From positions 1-64,000 of the forward strand of contig CAZICV010000004.1 of the NCBI GenBank assembly GCA_964537925.1: a DNA stretch of 64,000 bases, given 5' to 3'. A program made the translations under genes and the position numbers. The DNA is from SLDF01 sp964537925. Lineage in GTDB: Bacteria > Bacteroidota > Bacteroidia > Chitinophagales > Saprospiraceae. Under the pieces are notes generated by a model, which was not told the origin of the DNA, did no database searches, and was given only the letters and a program-made list of their open reading frames with translations. Shown one piece after another: positions 1-8,872 of the stretch (positions within the stretch are counted from its first letter, which is position 1; the number at the start of each line of letters is the position of its first letter).

Positions 1-45
1 TCCCCCTCCTCTCGTCCCCGTTACGCCTTTCTTCAAAAGCGATTG

Positions 46-75
46 CAAAGATAGAGCGCGCTCTTATTTTGTCAA
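46..75 (-). promoter_or_regulatory. Minus-strand promoter for a gene left of the window
   Basis: The complement carries TATCTTTG at 53-46 (Bacteroidota -7 box TAnnTTTG) and a TTGAC at 75-71, 19 bases upstream. The perfect 12-bp palindrome AGAGCGCGCTCT (53-64) lies between the two elements and could be an operator. The transcribed gene is outside the window. The rest of 1-347 holds this promoter, the serC promoter and no convincing gene. Confidence 0.5.
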
Positions 76-312
76 GCCCTCCGCCAAAAAAAATTGCAAA
101 AAAAGAGCCGCGACCGGTTGTCTTCCTTACGTTCGCCGCGCTAATAAGCTGATCCTTTGCCTGTTAGTCCGGAGACCTTATTCCAATCTTTTTTTCAACG
201 CAGATACCCAATACGGGGCTTCGAAGCTTCCCTTCCCAGATCCGGGTGCTGTTATTAATAGTGAGCCCGGTCAAATATTCGCAGGTCCACTCGCCGGAGG
301 AGCTAAAAAAGC

Positions 313-320
313 TAATTTTG
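313..320 (+). promoter_or_regulatory. -7 promoter box of serC
   Basis: TAATTTTG fits TAnnTTTG and lies 27 bases before the chosen serC ATG, giving a leader of roughly 20-25 nt. No clear -33 TTTG is visible at the expected distance. Confidence 0.5.
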
Positions 321-347
321 CAGCATACAAAACACAATCAGAACTGT

Positions 348-1418
348 ATGAAGATCCACAATTTCTCTGCCGGCCCGGCCATCCTGCCCAAATCGGTCAT
401 GGAAGAAGCTGCCAGTGCCTGTATCGACTTCAATGGCAGTGGTCTGTCCCTGCTTGAAATGTCCCACCGTACCAAACCCTTTGAGGCGGTGATGGAAGAA
501 GCAGAACAACTGGTACGCTCCCTGCTGGGGCTGTCGGATGATTTTGCCGTACTGTTCCTCACAGGCGGCGCGAGTTCCCAGTTTTTCATGGTACCAATGA
601 ACCTGGTCGATGAAACAGACACCGCAGCCTACACAGACACAGGCGTATGGGCCAGTGGTGCGATCAAAGAAGCGAGGGCCTTCTGCAAAGTCGAAGTAGT
701 GGCTTCCAGCAAAGCAGACCAGTATACACATATCCCCAAGCAGTTTGAATTGCCTGCTGACGCCAGATACCTGCACATCACCACCAACAATACCATCTAT
801 GGTACGGAATGGCATGAAATACCGGAAGTATCCATTCCGCTGGTAGCGGATATGTCTTCCAACTTTATGAGCCGCCCGTTTGATCCGGAAAAGTTTGACC
901 TGATCTATGCAGGCGCGCAAAAAAACCTCGGCCCGGCCGGCGTCACACTCGTGATCGTCAGAAAATCAGTGCTCGGCCGTGTGAGCAGGTACCTGCCTAC
1001 AATGCTGGACTATCGCACACACGCCGACAAAGGCTCGATGTACAATACCCCCCCGGTATTCCCCATCTACGTAAGCATGCTTAACATGCGGTGGATACGC
1101 GATATGGGCGGCCTGGAGGCCATGGATCGCCGCAACGCCGCCAAAGCGAAACTCCTCTATACGGAGGTCGATCGCAACACCCTGTTCCGCGGCACTACAG
1201 CACCTGAAGACCGCTCACGGATGAACGCCACTTTCGTAATGACAAGGGAGGGACTGGATGAAGCTTTCCTCGCCGATCTGAAAGAGGCGGGTGTCAGCGG
1301 GCTGAAGGGCCACCGGTCCGTAGGAGGCTTCAGAGCTTCTATGTACAACGCCCTGGACCTTGAGGATGTACAGGCGCTGGTGGATGTGATGAAGGCTTTC
1401 GAATCCAAACATGGCTAA
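348..1418 (+). CDS. serC: Phosphoserine aminotransferase
   Basis: PLP-dependent class V aminotransferase that converts 3-phosphohydroxypyruvate and glutamate to phosphoserine (serine synthesis; it may also serve vitamin B6 synthesis). The N-terminus MKIHNFSAGPAILP is the family signature. The PLP lysine is K192 in AGAQKNLGPAGV, and the 356-residue length is typical. An in-frame codon at 246 would add 34 residues without family similarity and would start upstream of the promoter box at 313-320, so ATG 348 is preferred. The stop overlaps the start of the next gene by 8 bases, suggesting coupling. Confidence 0.96.
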   Translation: MKIHNFSAGPAILPKSVMEEAASACIDFNGSGLSLLEMSHRTKPFEAVMEEAEQLVRSLLGLSDDFAVLFLTGGASSQFFMVPMNLVDETDTAAYTDTGVWASGAIKEARAFCKVEVVASSKADQYTHIPKQFELPADARYLHITTNNTIYGTEWHEIPEVSIPLVADMSSNFMSRPFDPEKFDLIYAGAQKNLGPAGVTLVIVRKSVLGRVSRYLPTMLDYRTHADKGSMYNTPPVFPIYVSMLNMRWIRDMGGLEAMDRRNAAKAKLLYTEVDRNTLFRGTTAPEDRSRMNATFVMTREGLDEAFLADLKEAGVSGLKGHRSVGGFRASMYNALDLEDVQALVDVMKAFESKHG

Positions 1419-2169
1419 ACGTCACCTGGCCCCGCATGCCGTGTTATCTGTTGAGACAGCCACGGGGATGACGGAGATCAGAATATTTCGCGAATACAGG
1501 CGTAACGTGCGCATATCCCTGCTGGAAGGATATGCGCACTTGCGTTTACCCGTATTGCTAAGCACGCCGGAATACGAACGCTACCTTAGCTGGGCGGCCA
1601 ACTGGGTGCAGCGGCGTACACGAAAAATAGCCGTCGCCCGGGAAGAAGCAGTGCTCCCGGTAGCGGACGGCGCTACATACACCCTGCTCGGAGATCCTGG
1701 CTATCACCTGGTTCTTCTCCCCCACAGCGACCCCTCCGAAAAAGCCGCTTTACATCTCGCAGGCCACACATTCCGCTTCAGCTTTTCTTCCTCATGGACA
1801 CAACCCCGGATTCAGGAAACCTTCCTGGATCTCCTGCCCCGTATTCTGATCAAGGCATTCAGGGACAAGATCACACAGCGCGTACATGAGCTCAATGAGC
1901 TTCACTTCCGCAAGAAGATACAAGATGTGAGACTCAAGAACAACAAAAGCAACTGGGGCTCCTGCTCCAGCCGGAAAAACATCAACCTGGCAGTCCGGCT
2001 GCTTTTCGCGCCCCCCGAAGTCATCGATTACGTGATCATACATGAACTGGCGCACCTTACCGAGATGAATCACTCACCGCGTTTCTGGGCCCTCGTCGCC
2101 AAAGCAGATCCCGCCTACCTCACCAGGGAAGAGTGGCTCAAAAAACACAGCAGGGCCTTCCTCCGCTGA
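1411..2169 (+). CDS. YgjP-like zinc metallopeptidase (DUF45/M48-type)
   Basis: 252 residues. The C-terminal half carries the zinc signature HELAH at residues 211-215 followed by H221 in NHSPRFW, the HExxH-x5-H pattern of the YgjP/SprT-like DUF45 family. A conserved NNKSNWGSCSSRKNINL stretch precedes it. It is a soluble protein with no signal peptide. It overlaps serC by 8 bases and is probably co-transcribed with it. The substrate is unknown for the family. Confidence 0.9.
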   Translation: MAKRHLAPHAVLSVETATGMTEIRIFREYRRNVRISLLEGYAHLRLPVLLSTPEYERYLSWAANWVQRRTRKIAVAREEAVLPVADGATYTLLGDPGYHLVLLPHSDPSEKAALHLAGHTFRFSFSSSWTQPRIQETFLDLLPRILIKAFRDKITQRVHELNELHFRKKIQDVRLKNNKSNWGSCSSRKNINLAVRLLFAPPEVIDYVIIHELAHLTEMNHSPRFWALVAKADPAYLTREEWLKKHSRAFLR

Positions 2170-2228
2170 TCACTGCGTTTGGCGCTGAAAAACCCTTATC
2201 GTATCTTTCATTTCAAAATCTCCCGGAT

Positions 2229-4259
2229 ATGCCGCGAATGTATCTCCCCGTTTTTCTCAGATTGCTTGCCCTGCTTGGCACTTTCCTCTTGTTTGTCCAG
2301 GGTATGCAAGCGCAGGATCCTATGTCCGAAAAGATCAGCCCCAGGCTACGGGAACGCCTTCACAGCCGTAGCGCAGAGGAGGTGATGATCTATTTTTCAA
2401 GCCGGGCCGATGTCTCAGGAGTGAAACTCCTGAGGACCAAGGAAGAAAAAGGACGTTTCGTATTCGAAACTCTGCGCGCCCATACCGACCGCACTCAGCA
2501 GCGGGTAGCGGAATTGCTGCATTCAAGGGAGATCCCGTTCCAGCGTTTCCTGATCAACAATTCTCTGCGGGTCACGGCAGATGCAGCTCTGCTCAATGAG
2601 CTGGCCGCGCTTGATGAGATCCGCCTGATATCAGTCAACAGCAGCGTCCGGTTTCATACGCCTGAGCCGGCAGTCGGTGGCCGGGCCCTGGAGTGGAGTC
2701 TCGGACATATAGGTGTACCGGATGTCTGGGCGCTCGGCTATACGGGGCAGGGAGCAGTGGTCGGCGGTCAGGACACCGGATATGAATGGGGGCACAGCGC
2801 ACTGATCGGGAAATACCGCGGATACGACGAGGAAACCAGCACGGCAGACCACAACTACAACTGGCACGATGCCATACACAACGCCAATCCAGGCAACCCA
2901 TGCGGAAGCGACTCTCCTGAACCCTGTGACGACCACAATCACGGCACTCATACGATGGGTACTATGGTCGGCGACGATGGCGGAGACAACCAGATCGGGC
3001 TAGCCCCGGATGCAAAATGGATCGGCTGTCGCAATATGAGCGCCGGCGCAGGCACACCTGCCACCTACCTGGAATGCTTCGAATGGTTCCTGGCGCCAAC
3101 CGATCTCAACAACGAAAATCCCGACCCAGCCAAGGCGCCACATGTTATCAACAACAGTTGGTCCTGCCCGACCTCTGAGGGATGCGACGAGACCAACTTC
3201 GAGGACATGCGCATCGCCATAGAAAACCTGCGCAATGCCGGTATAGTAGTAGTCGTCTCCGCAGGCAACAGCGGCGCCGACTGCGCCACCGTCAATGCGC
3301 CCCCGGGGATACATGGCGAGAGCTTCAGTGTCGGCGCTACCAATAGCGCCGACAATATCGCCGGGTTCAGCAGCCGCGGACCGGTCACCGTAGACGGCAG
3401 CAACAGGATGAAACCGGATATATCCGCACCCGGCGTGAGCATACGTTCCTCCATCCGCAACAATGCGTACGGATCTTCCAGCGGTACCAGCATGGCAGGC
3501 CCCCACGTGGCCGGGCTCGTGGCCCTCATCATCTCCGCCAACCCCGACCTGGCGGGAGAGGTACAGACCATCGAAGACATCATCAGGCAGACGGCTATAC
3601 CCCGGACGACCGAACAGGAATGCGGCGGTGTGAGCGGCAATGATATACCCAACAATACCTATGGATACGGACGCATCAGCGCCCTCCGCGCCATAGAGGA
3701 AGCCACAGGCTTCCTGGCTGCCAATCTGCTGGAGTTCGAGGCTGCAACGGACACAGACAACCGGGTCGTACTCAGCTGGAATTTCGAGGCCACCGATGAA
3801 GAGACCTCCTTTGTCCTGGAACGCAGCAAAGACGCCGTATCCTGGCACACTGTCCTGGAAAGCAATCATATCGGCGCTGCCAGGACATATACCCGCCTGG
3901 ATCAGCCTCCGGCATACGGGTCCGGATGGTACTATTACCGGCTCAACTGGTCCAGTGAACGCAAACCGGAAAACCAGTCCGCCATACGTGCCATACGCCT
4001 GCAGACAGAGCGTCTTTCCTGCCACCCGAACCCTGTTCACGATCGGCTGACCATCTACCTGGGTGAAAATGAAAGTCCAGGTCTATTGTCGGTAATGCAT
4101 GTAAGCGGACAGCCCTTGAGCCAGTTACGGGTATCGGGAGATCAAGGTGACGGCGCTCATTATCTAGATCTGCAGGACGTACCCGCCGGTACTTACCTGC
4201 TTGTCTGGAGACCGGATATTGACGCAGAACCTGCCTTGAAATTGATCGTCAGGCAATAG
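2229..4259 (+). CDS. Secreted subtilisin-like S8 protease with T9SS sorting domain
   Basis: Serine peptidase of the subtilase family, 676 residues from ATG 2229 (ATG 2238 is equally possible). A hydrophobic signal peptide ends near MQAQD; an inhibitor-like prodomain covers about residues 25-130. The triad is D182 in GGQDTGYEW, H238 in NHGTHTMG and S421 in SGTSMAGPH. The C-terminus, from about residue 595, has the CHPNPV start and the PAGTYLLVW motif of a T9SS type-A sorting domain, so export across the outer membrane by type IX secretion is expected. A longer reading back to 2133 would place a hydrophilic tail before the signal peptide and was rejected. Confidence 0.93.
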   Translation: MPRMYLPVFLRLLALLGTFLLFVQGMQAQDPMSEKISPRLRERLHSRSAEEVMIYFSSRADVSGVKLLRTKEEKGRFVFETLRAHTDRTQQRVAELLHSREIPFQRFLINNSLRVTADAALLNELAALDEIRLISVNSSVRFHTPEPAVGGRALEWSLGHIGVPDVWALGYTGQGAVVGGQDTGYEWGHSALIGKYRGYDEETSTADHNYNWHDAIHNANPGNPCGSDSPEPCDDHNHGTHTMGTMVGDDGGDNQIGLAPDAKWIGCRNMSAGAGTPATYLECFEWFLAPTDLNNENPDPAKAPHVINNSWSCPTSEGCDETNFEDMRIAIENLRNAGIVVVVSAGNSGADCATVNAPPGIHGESFSVGATNSADNIAGFSSRGPVTVDGSNRMKPDISAPGVSIRSSIRNNAYGSSSGTSMAGPHVAGLVALIISANPDLAGEVQTIEDIIRQTAIPRTTEQECGGVSGNDIPNNTYGYGRISALRAIEEATGFLAANLLEFEAATDTDNRVVLSWNFEATDEETSFVLERSKDAVSWHTVLESNHIGAARTYTRLDQPPAYGSGWYYYRLNWSSERKPENQSAIRAIRLQTERLSCHPNPVHDRLTIYLGENESPGLLSVMHVSGQPLSQLRVSGDQGDGAHYLDLQDVPAGTYLLVWRPDIDAEPALKLIVRQ

Positions 4260-4261
4260 AT

Positions 4262-5023
4262 TTAAAAGACTTTTCTCCAGCCTACTGATATACCTACGGC
4301 TACAAAGCCCATTTCAAACGATATCTCGGCGCTATCGTTAAAATCGGGATAAGTATAACCCAGTTGAGTAACCTGTAAGGCATTCGCGAGCGACTTACTC
4401 AGACTTAGCCTCGTGAACAAATAACTATTGGTCTCAGGCCTGAAATTGTATCCTATATGGCCAGCCACAGAAGGACACCATCTGCTATCCAGGTTGTTGA
4501 ACCGGTAATAGTCTATATTCTTTGCATCCAGTCTTAATCCGGGAAACTCTACATAACTGTCCAACTGCTCCTGCAACATATAAGCTCCTGACACCCCGAT
4601 ATAGAGCTCCGAACGCCTGTTCCTGAACAGAGAATAGTCTATCCCGAGTGAAGCGGATATAAAGAAAGGTTCACCCATGGTGATCTGTCGAGGGACATGC
4701 CGGCCATCTATCGGGTAGTCCTCCATTAAGGTTCTCAAGGTAAAAAACTGCCTGCTGACCTCAAGCCCGAACCAGGTTCTGATCCTTTTTGCCGGGCGAT
4801 ACCCGATTTGTGCCTGTACCCCAACTGAGACATCGACTGCCGACTCCAGGGATATCCGGCTGATATCCCCCGATACACGATCGAAAGTCCTATTCCAGAC
4901 CCATGCTGTACCGACCAGTTGAAAGTCCCAGCCGGGCTGATCCGCGGGCAATGGCCCTTCTTCCCCCTGCGCTTTAACGACAACACCGGCTGACAGCAAG
5001 CAGACACAGAGTAAAAATCTCAT
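4262..5023 (-). CDS. Outer-membrane beta-barrel protein
   Basis: 253 residues from the ATG at 5023-5021. The signal peptide MRFLLCVCLLSAGVVVKAQ is followed by alternating amphipathic strands (FQLVGTAWVW, AQIGYRPAKRIRTWFGLEV, FFISASLGIDYSLF, GISVGWRKVF) that fit a small porin-like barrel; the final Phe is typical of barrel C-termini. It converges on the S8 protease gene, with only 2 bases between stops. The ligand or role is unknown. A 24-residue in-frame extension upstream lacks a signal-like character and was dropped. Confidence 0.75.
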   Translation of the reverse strand: MRFLLCVCLLSAGVVVKAQGEEGPLPADQPGWDFQLVGTAWVWNRTFDRVSGDISRISLESAVDVSVGVQAQIGYRPAKRIRTWFGLEVSRQFFTLRTLMEDYPIDGRHVPRQITMGEPFFISASLGIDYSLFRNRRSELYIGVSGAYMLQEQLDSYVEFPGLRLDAKNIDYYRFNNLDSRWCPSVAGHIGYNFRPETNSYLFTRLSLSKSLANALQVTQLGYTYPDFNDSAEISFEMGFVAVGISVGWRKVF

Positions 5024-5300
5024 GGTATTATTCCTTTTGGAACATTTTATATCCATGCATCTTACAGCTGTTTTCATCTGCAGAGTTTGAGCCAATGAGT
5101 AATAAAGAGAGTCGCGTATACCGTTGATCTCATGAAGATCATTCTCACCAGCCTAAAGTGAATCCAGCTATATTCCAACCTCTTCAACCGAAGCGCACTG
5201 AAACTCATCCCCTCTACCGTCAATTTACCCGGACAAGCAATATAGCCAGATCCGTTTCCACAAAAAAGACAATGACTCCCTGCCTGGGCGCTGGAGCAAC
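5024..5300. other. Intergenic region without a recognised gene
   Basis: It lies between the start of the minus-strand barrel gene and the terminator of the ribosomal operon. No convincing ORF or RNA gene was seen; it probably holds the promoter of the barrel gene. Confidence 0.4.
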
Positions 5301-5333
5301 AAAAAATGGCCCCGGGAATCATCCCGGAGCCAT
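5301..5333 (-). terminator. Intrinsic terminator of rpsF-rpsR-rplI
   Basis: Inverted repeat 5306-5317 / 5322-5333 with an ATCA loop and one mismatch. On the minus strand it is followed by a T run (complement of 5301-5306). It lies 41 bases past the rplI stop. Confidence 0.85.
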
Positions 5334-5373
5334 GTATTTTCAAGTCTCGCGAAGAGGAAAGCCTTCTGTTGGC

Positions 5374-5820
5374 TTATTCCGCTACAACTTCGAATTTTAC
5401 TTTGGTCTTAACCTGCTTGTGCAGTTCGACATCCGCCTCATACTCTCCCAGGGTCTTGATCTCCTCTGGCAGTATGATACGCTTGCGCTCGATCTCGATG
5501 CCATGCTGTTCCTTGAGCGCCTGTGCGAGCTGTACATTGGTCACGCTACCGAAGATCTTGCCGCTGGTACCGGTCTTCGCACCGATCTGGAGGCTGACTC
5601 CTTTGAGCTGATCGGCGATCGCCTTGTAGTGATCCAGCATTTTTGACTGCTCTTCTTCTTCCAGGCGGATCATCTCAGCCAGTTTGGCCTTATTCGGATT
5701 GTTTGCTACGACCGCGAATCCCTGCGGGATGAGGTAGTTACGGGCATATCCGGCCTTTACGGTGACCATATCGTGCTTGTCACCTACCTTATCTATGTCT
5801 TTTAACAGTATGATTTGCAT
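5374..5820 (-). CDS. rplI: Large ribosomal subunit protein bL9
   Basis: 148 residues. The N-terminal domain MQIILLKDIDKVGDKHDMV with GYARNYLIPQGFAV is the L9 signature; a connecting helix and a C-terminal rRNA-binding domain follow. Last gene of the rpsF-rpsR-rplI operon, 46 bases after rpsR and followed by an intrinsic terminator. Binds 23S rRNA near the L1 stalk base. Confidence 0.98.
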   Translation of the reverse strand: MQIILLKDIDKVGDKHDMVTVKAGYARNYLIPQGFAVVANNPNKAKLAEMIRLEEEEQSKMLDHYKAIADQLKGVSLQIGAKTGTSGKIFGSVTNVQLAQALKEQHGIEIERKRIILPEEIKTLGEYEADVELHKQVKTKVKFEVVAE

Positions 5821-5866
5821 GATTTCTTTTCCTTTGATGTGATTGAAAGAGATCCGTATCCAGCGC

Positions 5867-6133
5867 TTACTTGAGCAGGTCGGTTACATACGGCAGGAGC
5901 GCCAGGTGACGCGCACGCTTCACAGCGGTAGATATCTTGCGCTGGTACTTCAGCGAGTTACCTGTGATGCGACGCGGCAGGATCTTGCCTTGCTCATTCA
6001 CAAACTGCTTCAGGAACTCACCGTCTTTATAGTCGATGTACTTGATCCCGAACTTCTTGAAACGGCAGTATTTTTTGCGGTTCTGTCCAATCTTTGGATT
6101 GCTCAGAAACTTTATATCGTCTTTAGATGCCAT
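5867..6133 (-). CDS. rpsR: Small ribosomal subunit protein bS18
   Basis: 88 residues. The core YKDGEFLKQFVNEQGKILPRR followed by GNSLKYQRKISTAVKRARHLALLP is diagnostic of S18. It binds the 30S platform as a heterodimer with S6, encoded 27 bases upstream. No ssb or priB gene lies between rpsF and rpsR here. Confidence 0.98.
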   Translation of the reverse strand: MASKDDIKFLSNPKIGQNRKKYCRFKKFGIKYIDYKDGEFLKQFVNEQGKILPRRITGNSLKYQRKISTAVKRARHLALLPYVTDLLK

Positions 6134-6160
6134 GTTGATAGCTTTTTGTCAGTTGAAAAA

Positions 6161-6655
6161 TTATTCTTCCTCTTCATTGACCACGGGCGCTTCCACGACA
6201 ACTGGCGCGGGAGCTACTGCAGGAGCCGCCACGACAGCTGGCGCCTTGGGAGCAGGAGCCGGAGCAGCGGCAGGCGCGGGCTCAGCGGCTTTAACCGTTT
6301 CTTCGGATTTGCGGCGGGATTTTCCGATCAGGCCGGCGCGTTTGTCTGCATTGTATTTTACACCGAACTTGTCCAGTGTGACCGGCAGGAAACGCATGAT
6401 ACGCTCATCCCTGCGCAGGGCCAGGTCCAGCAATGCAATGATTGAGCCGGAAGCGCTGGTAAACTCTATACAGAAATATACCCCGGAGCTTCTTTTGTTG
6501 ATCGGATAGGCCAGCTGATGCAGCCCCATTTCGTCGATATGTACGATCTCGCTGCCTTCGCCTTTGATGAGATCGACATACGCCTGAGCTGTCGCTTTAA
6601 TTTCATCGCCCGACAGCACTGGATCTACGATGAAAGTCACTTCATAATGACGCAT
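6161..6655 (-). CDS. rpsF: Small ribosomal subunit protein bS6 with Ala/Pro-rich acidic extension
   Basis: 164 residues from ATG 6655-6653. Residues 1 to about 110 form a normal S6 fold (MRHYEVTFIVDPVLSGDEI, INKRSSGVYFCIEF, ERIMRFLPVTLDKFG). The remainder, after a basic patch (KRAGLIGKSRRK), is a low-complexity Ala-Pro-Val stretch ending in NEEEE. The usual family length is about 95-135, so the tail is long. A 24-residue upstream extension of the frame was rejected because it overlaps the promoter box at 6697-6704. First gene of the operon. Confidence 0.96.
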   Translation of the reverse strand: MRHYEVTFIVDPVLSGDEIKATAQAYVDLIKGEGSEIVHIDEMGLHQLAYPINKRSSGVYFCIEFTSASGSIIALLDLALRRDERIMRFLPVTLDKFGVKYNADKRAGLIGKSRRKSEETVKAAEPAPAAAPAPAPKAPAVVAAPAVAPAPVVVEAPVVNEEEE

Positions 6656-6696
6656 GAAAACGTGAAGTTTAGATGAATGAATAAATTTTCGGCCCG

Positions 6697-6727
6697 CAAA
6701 GCTACGGATTATTTGATTTGTGTCCAA
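6697..6727 (-). promoter_or_regulatory. Promoter of rpsF-rpsR-rplI
   Basis: The complement holds TAGCTTTG at 6704-6697 (-7 box) and TTG at 6727-6725, 20 bases upstream, a good match to the Bacteroidota sigma-A promoter. The leader to the rpsF ATG is about 38 nt. Confidence 0.65.
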
Positions 6728-6831
6728 CGACTCGTCAAAAAAGATTATAAATCAGCCAGGTATGCCAAAAAGACGGGCCGGTCAACCGGTCAGAGCAGGT
6801 CTCTCCCTGGAGCGCTTAGCGCTCAATTGAC

Positions 6832-6839
6832 TATCTTTG
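6832..6839 (+). promoter_or_regulatory. -7 promoter box of the DUF4920 gene
   Basis: TATCTTTG, 27 bases before the ATG at 6867. An AGCGCT repeat pair (6811-6823) lies just upstream and could be an operator. Confidence 0.5.
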
Positions 6840-6866
6840 ACGACACCTAATAATACACCATATTCT

Positions 6867-7415
6867 ATGAAAACCATACGTATCATCGCACTCCTGTTCG
6901 CCTCCCTCCTGTGGGTCTCCTGCGGCAACCAGACGGCAGATCACCACCACCACGATGGCCATGATCATGACCACGAACATGGGCACAGCCATGACCATGA
7001 ACCTGCCGGCTCTGCCGATGGCGTCCATTTCGGCGAGACCATTGACGAGACAGACGCCCTCACCTATTCCGAACTGGTACATCAGCTGCAGGACAAGATG
7101 GAACTGAAAGATATCAAGCTCACCGGTACGGTATCAGAAGTCTGCCAGGTGAAGGGCTGCTGGATGAATATCCAGCCGGACACTGCTGACGGCATACCGG
7201 TATTTGTTCAGTTCAAGGACTATGCATTCGTCCTGCCCAAGGACATTGCCGGTCGCAAAATAGTGATCTACGGAAAAGCTTTTTACGAGATGACCTCCGT
7301 AGAGGACCTCAGGCATTATGCTGAAGACGAAGGCGCCAGCCAGTCAGAGATAGACGCTATCACAAAGCCCAAAACACAGCTCAAATTCACAGCATCGGGG
7401 GCCAAGCTGCTGTAA
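6867..7415 (+). CDS. His-rich DUF4920 lipoprotein
   Basis: 182 residues. The signal peptide MKTIRIIALLFASLLWVSC ends in a lipobox, so it is a lipoprotein lipidated at C19. Residues about 25-50 are dominated by His and Asp (HHHHDGHDHDHEHGHSHDH), a probable metal-binding segment, followed by a DUF4920 domain with the conserved VCQVKGCWMNI and FKDYAFVLPKDIAGR. An oligosaccharide/nucleic-acid-binding-like fold is plausible but not proven. Its own promoter precedes it and a shared bidirectional terminator follows. Function unknown; metal buffering in the periplasm is an inference from the His tract. Confidence 0.8.
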   Translation: MKTIRIIALLFASLLWVSCGNQTADHHHHDGHDHDHEHGHSHDHEPAGSADGVHFGETIDETDALTYSELVHQLQDKMELKDIKLTGTVSEVCQVKGCWMNIQPDTADGIPVFVQFKDYAFVLPKDIAGRKIVIYGKAFYEMTSVEDLRHYAEDEGASQSEIDAITKPKTQLKFTASGAKLL

Positions 7416-7450
7416 ACAGCGGGTCTGCCCTGCGGCGCCCCGGGAAAAAG

Positions 7451-7485
7451 AAATACCTTCCGCTCTTCAGGAGCGGAAGGTATTT
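7451..7485. terminator. Bidirectional intrinsic terminator
   Basis: Perfect 15-bp inverted repeat (7451-7465 / 7471-7485) with a 5-nt loop between two convergent genes. The stem ends are A/T-rich on both sides, so it can act on both strands. Confidence 0.85.
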
Positions 7486-7512
7486 CTCCTTCTATTATAA
7501 CGAAAAAAGGGA

Positions 7513-8619
7513 TCAGGGAATTTCGATCGCCTGTACGATCTCCTCCAGCTCTACATTTTCACGTATCAGCTCGATGGCCCGTACTACTTTCCAGGGTGTA
7601 TCCCTGTTGATCTTCACCTCGATGCGGCTGATCTTGATCACTGACCCGTAGGTATCCAGGTGAGTAGTCACGAGCGGTATCTTGTGTTCCTTCACAAACT
7701 CCACGGTCGATTTTTTGAACTCTCCCACCCCGGTCGCCACGATGCCTGCCAATGGTGGCTTTTCCAATCCGAATCTCCGGGTCAGGTAGCGTACGGTAGT
7801 CACTGCTTCGTCTACTTTAGGGGCAGAGACCACCAGCAGCAGGTTCTTTTCCTGCCTGATCTTCTCGGCATCGATCAGGGAGCCCGCCAGGAATGACTCT
7901 ACCTGGTTGTCCAGGCAGTCTGCGTTGTAGAGCACATTGCCGTGTATCGTATCCATTACGGACCACATCAGCGGATACGCCAGGGATTCATCATAAGGCA
8001 TCACACCAAGCAGGGGGATATTATGCTCCCTGAGCCAGGTATGCATGTAGTGACGGACTTTCTCCATCTTGTCAGCGTGGACCTTGTTGACGATCACACC
8101 GATGAGCGGCACATCACGTTCCCTGAAAAGGGCAAGACTCATATTGAGCTTATCGATCGCGCTACCGATCCCACCCTCTATGATGAATACTACACCCGCA
8201 CCCAGCATATGTGCGACGTCGGCGTTGGAGAGTCCGACCACGCTCCCTACACCCGGGTGACCGGTACCTTCGTAGATCACCAGCTCGTTAAGCTGCTCCA
8301 GCTTAGTAGCGGCATTCTGTATCTGCTCCCGGTACGGAAAACCCGCAGGATCGTCCAGGTAAGCGGCAGTTGCACCCTTGCCCAGGATGACCGGGCTATG
8401 CAGCAACGGATCGATGTCAAACTGGATCAGATCCGCAAACAGGACCGTATCCTTATCAACAGGCGCTCCTTCGATCTTCAGCGCCTGTTGCCCGACCGGT
8501 TTGCAATAGCCTACCTTGAATCCCAGCTTCATGAAGCAGGCCACCAGCCCAAGCGTAGATGTCGTCTTGCCCACATGCTGACTGCTGGCAGCCACGTATA
8601 TACTTCTGAATTTCTTCAT
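7513..8619 (-). CDS. BioD-like P-loop / DRTGG-domain protein (phosphotransacetylase N-terminal type)
   Basis: 368 residues. The N-terminal domain has a dethiobiotin-synthetase-like P-loop (VAASSQHVGKTTS, residues 9-21) and YCKPVGQQ. The C-terminal part (about 200-330) resembles the DRTGG regulatory domain seen in the N-terminus of long phosphate acetyltransferases. There is no catalytic Pta domain and none of the biotin operon nearby. A stand-alone regulatory or nucleotide-sensing role is likely, but the reaction is unknown. Confidence 0.8.
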   Translation of the reverse strand: MKKFRSIYVAASSQHVGKTTSTLGLVACFMKLGFKVGYCKPVGQQALKIEGAPVDKDTVLFADLIQFDIDPLLHSPVILGKGATAAYLDDPAGFPYREQIQNAATKLEQLNELVIYEGTGHPGVGSVVGLSNADVAHMLGAGVVFIIEGGIGSAIDKLNMSLALFRERDVPLIGVIVNKVHADKMEKVRHYMHTWLREHNIPLLGVMPYDESLAYPLMWSVMDTIHGNVLYNADCLDNQVESFLAGSLIDAEKIRQEKNLLLVVSAPKVDEAVTTVRYLTRRFGLEKPPLAGIVATGVGEFKKSTVEFVKEHKIPLVTTHLDTYGSVIKISRIEVKINRDTPWKVVRAIELIRENVELEEIVQAIEIP

Positions 8620-8872
8620 ACCCTTGTTTGACTTGCAGGCCTGTCAGTCCCGGTGAACGGACAAAGCCTGTTGCTGAAAAAACCTTTCATGTCCTGCTAA
8701 AGTTGCAATCTCCGTGCCAGTAAGCGGACTGCTGCCGAATATCCGGAAAAAACATTTGTACCGGTCTGGCAATCAGGAATATATACATTTCATGTTGCGA
8801 CCGAACCCGTTCGGCACAGGTTTTGCTATTCACCAGTAACGAAATACGAGAAACCATGTACCTTTCACTACT

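Noticed and set aside
3000..4040. 346-codon ORF antisense to the S8 protease
   Set aside because: A shadow of the codon bias of the protease gene, which has intact catalytic motifs; the antisense product shows no family features.
5158..6445. Plus-strand ORFs opposite rpsF-rpsR-rplI
   Set aside because: The minus-strand ribosomal proteins are unmistakable; the plus frames are shadows.
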